A stretch of DNA of 64,000 bases from Cyanobacteria bacterium FACHB-63 (GTDB lineage: Bacteria > Cyanobacteriota > Cyanobacteriia > Leptolyngbyales > Leptolyngbyaceae), in assembly GCA_014695255.1 (NCBI GenBank), contig JACJNX010000077.1, positions 62,001-126,000 on the forward strand. The letters are read 5' to 3'. Positions within the stretch are counted from its first letter, which is position 1; each line of letters opens with the position of its first letter. The notes under the pieces are model-generated. The model was not told the DNA's origin and did not search any database. It worked only from the letters and a program-made list of their open reading frames with translations. Positions 61,941-64,000 of the stretch are shown one piece after another. The position numbers and the translations under genes were made by a program.

Positions 61941-61966
61941 TTGCTATACATTTTGTTGCTATACAT
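61941..61966. repeat. tandem TTGCTATACAT direct repeat
   Basis: Two perfect copies (61941-61951 and 61956-61966) are separated by TTTG, giving a 15-base period. It could be an operator or a small satellite. Confidence 0.7.
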
Positions 61967-62053
61967 CTTATAGATGCAGCAGCAGAATCAAAAGTTCCAA
62001 GCCGATCGCTCCGCAAAACAAAGAAATCCTTTACTGAAATCGCAGCGCGAATT

Positions 62054-63241
62054 CTACCAATCCACCTGTGCCCGTTCGTGCAGAACGCGCCCATATACAG
62101 CTTCAGTTTGCTGTGCCAGCTTGCTCCAATCAAACCGCCGGACTAAATCTTCATAAGCGTTCTGCACCAACGATCGCGCAAACTCTGGACGCTTCAAGAT
62201 TTCCAGAATCCCCCAAGCGATCGACTCTGGGTTACTCACCCAAGTCACAATTCCAGTCCTGCCATGCCGCACCACTTCAGGAAATCCCCCAGCATCGGAA
62301 ACCACAACGGGGACTCGCGCTGCAAAGCTTTCGAGCGCCACAATTCCGAAGGGTTCATACAAACTGGGAAAAACCGCACAATCTGCGATCGTCTGAAAGC
62401 GATCGAGGTCTTGATCCGGCATAAATCCAGCGAAGAAGCAATATTTCCAAATTCCGAGTTCTTCCGCCTGCTGCTTGAGGTGTTCTGTGCGTCCGCCCCC
62501 GATGAAAACGAATTTCACGCGCTGATTCATCTCACGCAGGATCTTCGGAGCCGCCTGAATCAAGCCGGAAACCCCTTTCTCATGCGTCATTCTGCCGACG
62601 TAATAGACAATTTTCTCCTGATCGACTGCAAACCGTCGTCGAAACTCCCAATAGTCGAAATTCGGGTCAAGCTGTTTCTTCTCGCGCCGGATGCCATTGT
62701 AAACGACATCAATTTTGTCCCACGGTGCCGCGAGTGTCTGCTCAAGCTCCCGTCGCATGAAATTTGTGCAGACAATAATTCGCCACGCTTCGTGAGTTAA
62801 CAAGCGCTCCTTTCCGTGAACGTAATGCTGCGTTGGGTTAAAGATCCCCCCATGCCGTCCGTACTCCGTCGCATGAATGGTTGCCACAAGCGGCACTTTA
62901 AAATGATGTTTTAACGCGATCGCCGCATCGCCCACTAACCAATCATGGGCGTGAATGGCATCAAAGCCGCCTTCTTCTAGGATTAATTTACCGCCGTGCT
63001 GTCCCATGCTGTCGTTCATAGCAGAGACCCATTGGAAAAAATCCTCATGCTTTGCTACAGCGACTCGATGAACTTGAACTCCCTCCACAATCTCAAAATG
63101 AGGTGCCTGTCCAAACTCCACGGTAATCAATACAATTTGATGCCCCAGTTTCACCAACTCCGGGTAAAGTTCTCCGACATGGCGAGCAATGCCGCCCACG
63201 ATGCGGGGTGGAAATTCCCAAGTCAGCACCAAAATCTTCAT
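62054..63241 (-). CDS. GT4-family glycosyltransferase (glycogen synthase-like)
   Basis: The protein is 395 residues from MKILVLTWEFPPRIVGG. The open frame extends 21 codons upstream, but the chosen ATG is the classical GT-B start with the GGIARHVGELYPEL nucleotide-sugar loop. The C-terminal donor site has YEPFGIVALESFAARVPVVV (E-x7-E motif). These proteins transfer glucose or related sugars from UDP/ADP-sugars; many cyanobacterial members are annotated as glycogen synthase-like or polysaccharide glycosyltransferases. Acceptor unknown. Confidence 0.87.
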   Translation of the reverse strand: MKILVLTWEFPPRIVGGIARHVGELYPELVKLGHQIVLITVEFGQAPHFEIVEGVQVHRVAVAKHEDFFQWVSAMNDSMGQHGGKLILEEGGFDAIHAHDWLVGDAAIALKHHFKVPLVATIHATEYGRHGGIFNPTQHYVHGKERLLTHEAWRIIVCTNFMRRELEQTLAAPWDKIDVVYNGIRREKKQLDPNFDYWEFRRRFAVDQEKIVYYVGRMTHEKGVSGLIQAAPKILREMNQRVKFVFIGGGRTEHLKQQAEELGIWKYCFFAGFMPDQDLDRFQTIADCAVFPSLYEPFGIVALESFAARVPVVVSDAGGFPEVVRHGRTGIVTWVSNPESIAWGILEILKRPEFARSLVQNAYEDLVRRFDWSKLAQQTEAVYGRVLHERAQVDW

Positions 63242-63599
63242 CGCTCTTAACGCCCTTTCACCAGCGGTAGGTTTGTATTTGCTTTGAGTTCTTTCCTTCA
63301 CCAACGCCCAAGTGTTAGATATGGAACCTCTTTAGAGATGGAATCCTGATTCTATCAGTCCGTTTTTCAGACATTGATAAAACTTTATGCTAAAAAATAG
63401 ACTCAGTGTGAGATTGTAGACACGATCGTTCCTGAATGAACTGTCGTATTAAAAAACACTAAAGATTCAGCCACAATCCTTTATTTTTGTGCTGCTGCAA
63501 TAAGCTTTGATCAGAGTGTTCCTGAGTACGCAAACTAGGGCAAAATGATGCAGAGGAAATCGATAAACAATCCGCTGCGATGGAGTTGAAAGAGGCGAT
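63242..63599. other. divergent intergenic region
   Basis: This 358-base gap separates the GT4 and ComFB genes, so promoters for both directions belong here. AT-rich stretches lie at 63355-63400 and 63470-63500, but no convincing promoter pair or repeat was recognised. A GAAAGAGG-like ribosome binding site precedes the ATG at 63600. Confidence 0.45.
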
Positions 63600-64000
63600 A
63601 TGAGCATTGAAAAAATCGTTGATCAAGCCCTTCAGGATGGCTATTTGACCCCCGCGATGGAAGCCGAAGTTGGGCGTATCTGCGACACCGCCTCGGAACT
63701 GTCGATCGAAGAATACATGGCGCTGGATAAATTGATGGGAGCGCTACTCACCGGAGAAGTGGTTGCTGTTCCCCGCAAGCAGTTTATTAACGTCATGGAA
63801 GAACTGGTCTTAACGGAGGCGATCGCACGGGTTGCAGAAATTGAAGCGACTAGCGATCGCACCTTAGATTTAGGGGATATTGCCGCTTATGCGCTGAACC
63901 GCTTACCGCCGCTTTACGCCACCACTGAAGAAGGTGCGAACTATCAACGGCAACACGCTAAAGAAGATTTACAAGGAATGATTTCGCAGCGAGTCGGAGA
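63600..64000 (+). CDS. ComFB-family protein (3' end outside the window)
   Basis: The ATG at 63600 opens a frame that runs to the window end, 133 codons and still open. The N-terminal 60 residues (MSIEKIVDQALQDGYLTP, IEEYMALDKLMGALLTG) form a small helical module. The remainder is a ComFB domain: VMEELVLTEAIARVAE, then DIAAYALNRLPPLYATTEEG. ComFB proteins are a widespread family, recently reported in cyanobacteria to bind cyclic dinucleotides (c-di-AMP and c-di-GMP) and to affect motility and competence. The C-terminus and any further domain cannot be judged. Confidence 0.85.
   Translation, partial: MSIEKIVDQALQDGYLTPAMEAEVGRICDTASELSIEEYMALDKLMGALLTGEVVAVPRKQFINVMEELVLTEAIARVAEIEATSDRTLDLGDIAAYALNRLPPLYATTEEGANYQRQHAKEDLQGMISQRVG

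Larger units (their letters stand above)
61315..62053. other. long intergenic region
   Basis: This 739-base gap lies between the barrel gene and the GT4 gene, both on the minus strand. It contains a terminator-like hairpin at 61631-61679 (minus strand exit) and a tandem 11-base repeat at 61941-61966. The part from about 61315 to 61600 should hold the barrel gene promoter. Open frames in it lack coding character. Confidence 0.5.

Noticed and set aside
61832-62146. A 104-codon open frame on the plus strand
   Set aside because: It overlaps the 3' end of the GT4 gene, has no coding character and lacks a ribosome binding site.

Overview
The window reads as the chromosome of a filamentous, Leptolyngbya-like cyanobacterium. 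The palindrome GCGATCGC (HIP1) occurs throughout on both strands. The gene content is cyanobacterial: psbV, psbV2, plastocyanin, cytochrome c6, two flavodiiron proteins, a Ycf51 protein, GuaB3, and an rbp-rpsU pair. The genus is an inference; the phylum is well supported. Gene density is high, and no rRNA, intact tRNA, CRISPR array or complete transposon was recognised.

Layout. 0-0.7 kb: start of a leftward gene and a small GlsB-type membrane protein. 0.7-7.9 kb: a leftward stressosome operon, rsbR-rsbS-rsbT, then a GHKL-PP2C fusion and two hybrid histidine kinases, one with its own RsbT-like domain. 8.2-10.2 kb: a membrane histidine kinase. 10.3-10.9 kb: the RNA-binding protein/rpsU pair. 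11-18.5 kb: an rRNA methyltransferase coupled to an internally deleted Uma2 protein, a large metzincin-type protease, a GH116 glucosidase and a GIY-YIG protein. 18.5-22 kb: a MITE-like element, a LOG-family protein, trxA and guaB3, with the small RNA Yfr1 between trxA and guaB3. 22-24.2 kb: a coiled-coil protein, Ycf51 and an iron-type alcohol dehydrogenase.

24.2-25.7 kb is the most decayed stretch. It holds an AT-rich HEPN-like gene frameshifted at a perfect 19-bp palindrome and the tail of a dead Uma2 gene. 25.7-31.8 kb: an aminotransferase, a membrane alpha/beta hydrolase, an EamA transporter, a cystathionine-lyase-like PLP enzyme and a delta-9 desaturase. 32-37.3 kb is signalling: a pseudokinase, a coiled-coil protein, an ABC1/UbiB kinase, a PP2C phosphatase and a single-domain response regulator. 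37.5-39.1 kb: two tandem Crp-like regulators. 39.4-45.4 kb: metK, a GT9 glycosyltransferase, a pentapeptide protein, a conserved hypothetical, and a sugar-acid kinase/reductase pair.

45.4-53.5 kb is a photosynthetic electron-transfer region: petJ, petE, psbV2, psbV, then accD, a squalene/phytoene-synthase-like protein and flv3-flv1. 53.6-64 kb is mostly housekeeping and envelope: coaX, a Nudix hydrolase, a peroxiredoxin, argH, a NarL-type regulator, a PMT-type glycosyltransferase, a long coiled-coil protein, an outer-membrane barrel protein, a GT4 glycosyltransferase and the start of a ComFB protein.

The most interesting points are the rewired stressosome operon with three successive RsbT-like ATPase domains, Yfr1 with its intact invariant motif, the pseudokinase, and the apparent template-switch frameshift in the HEPN-like gene.
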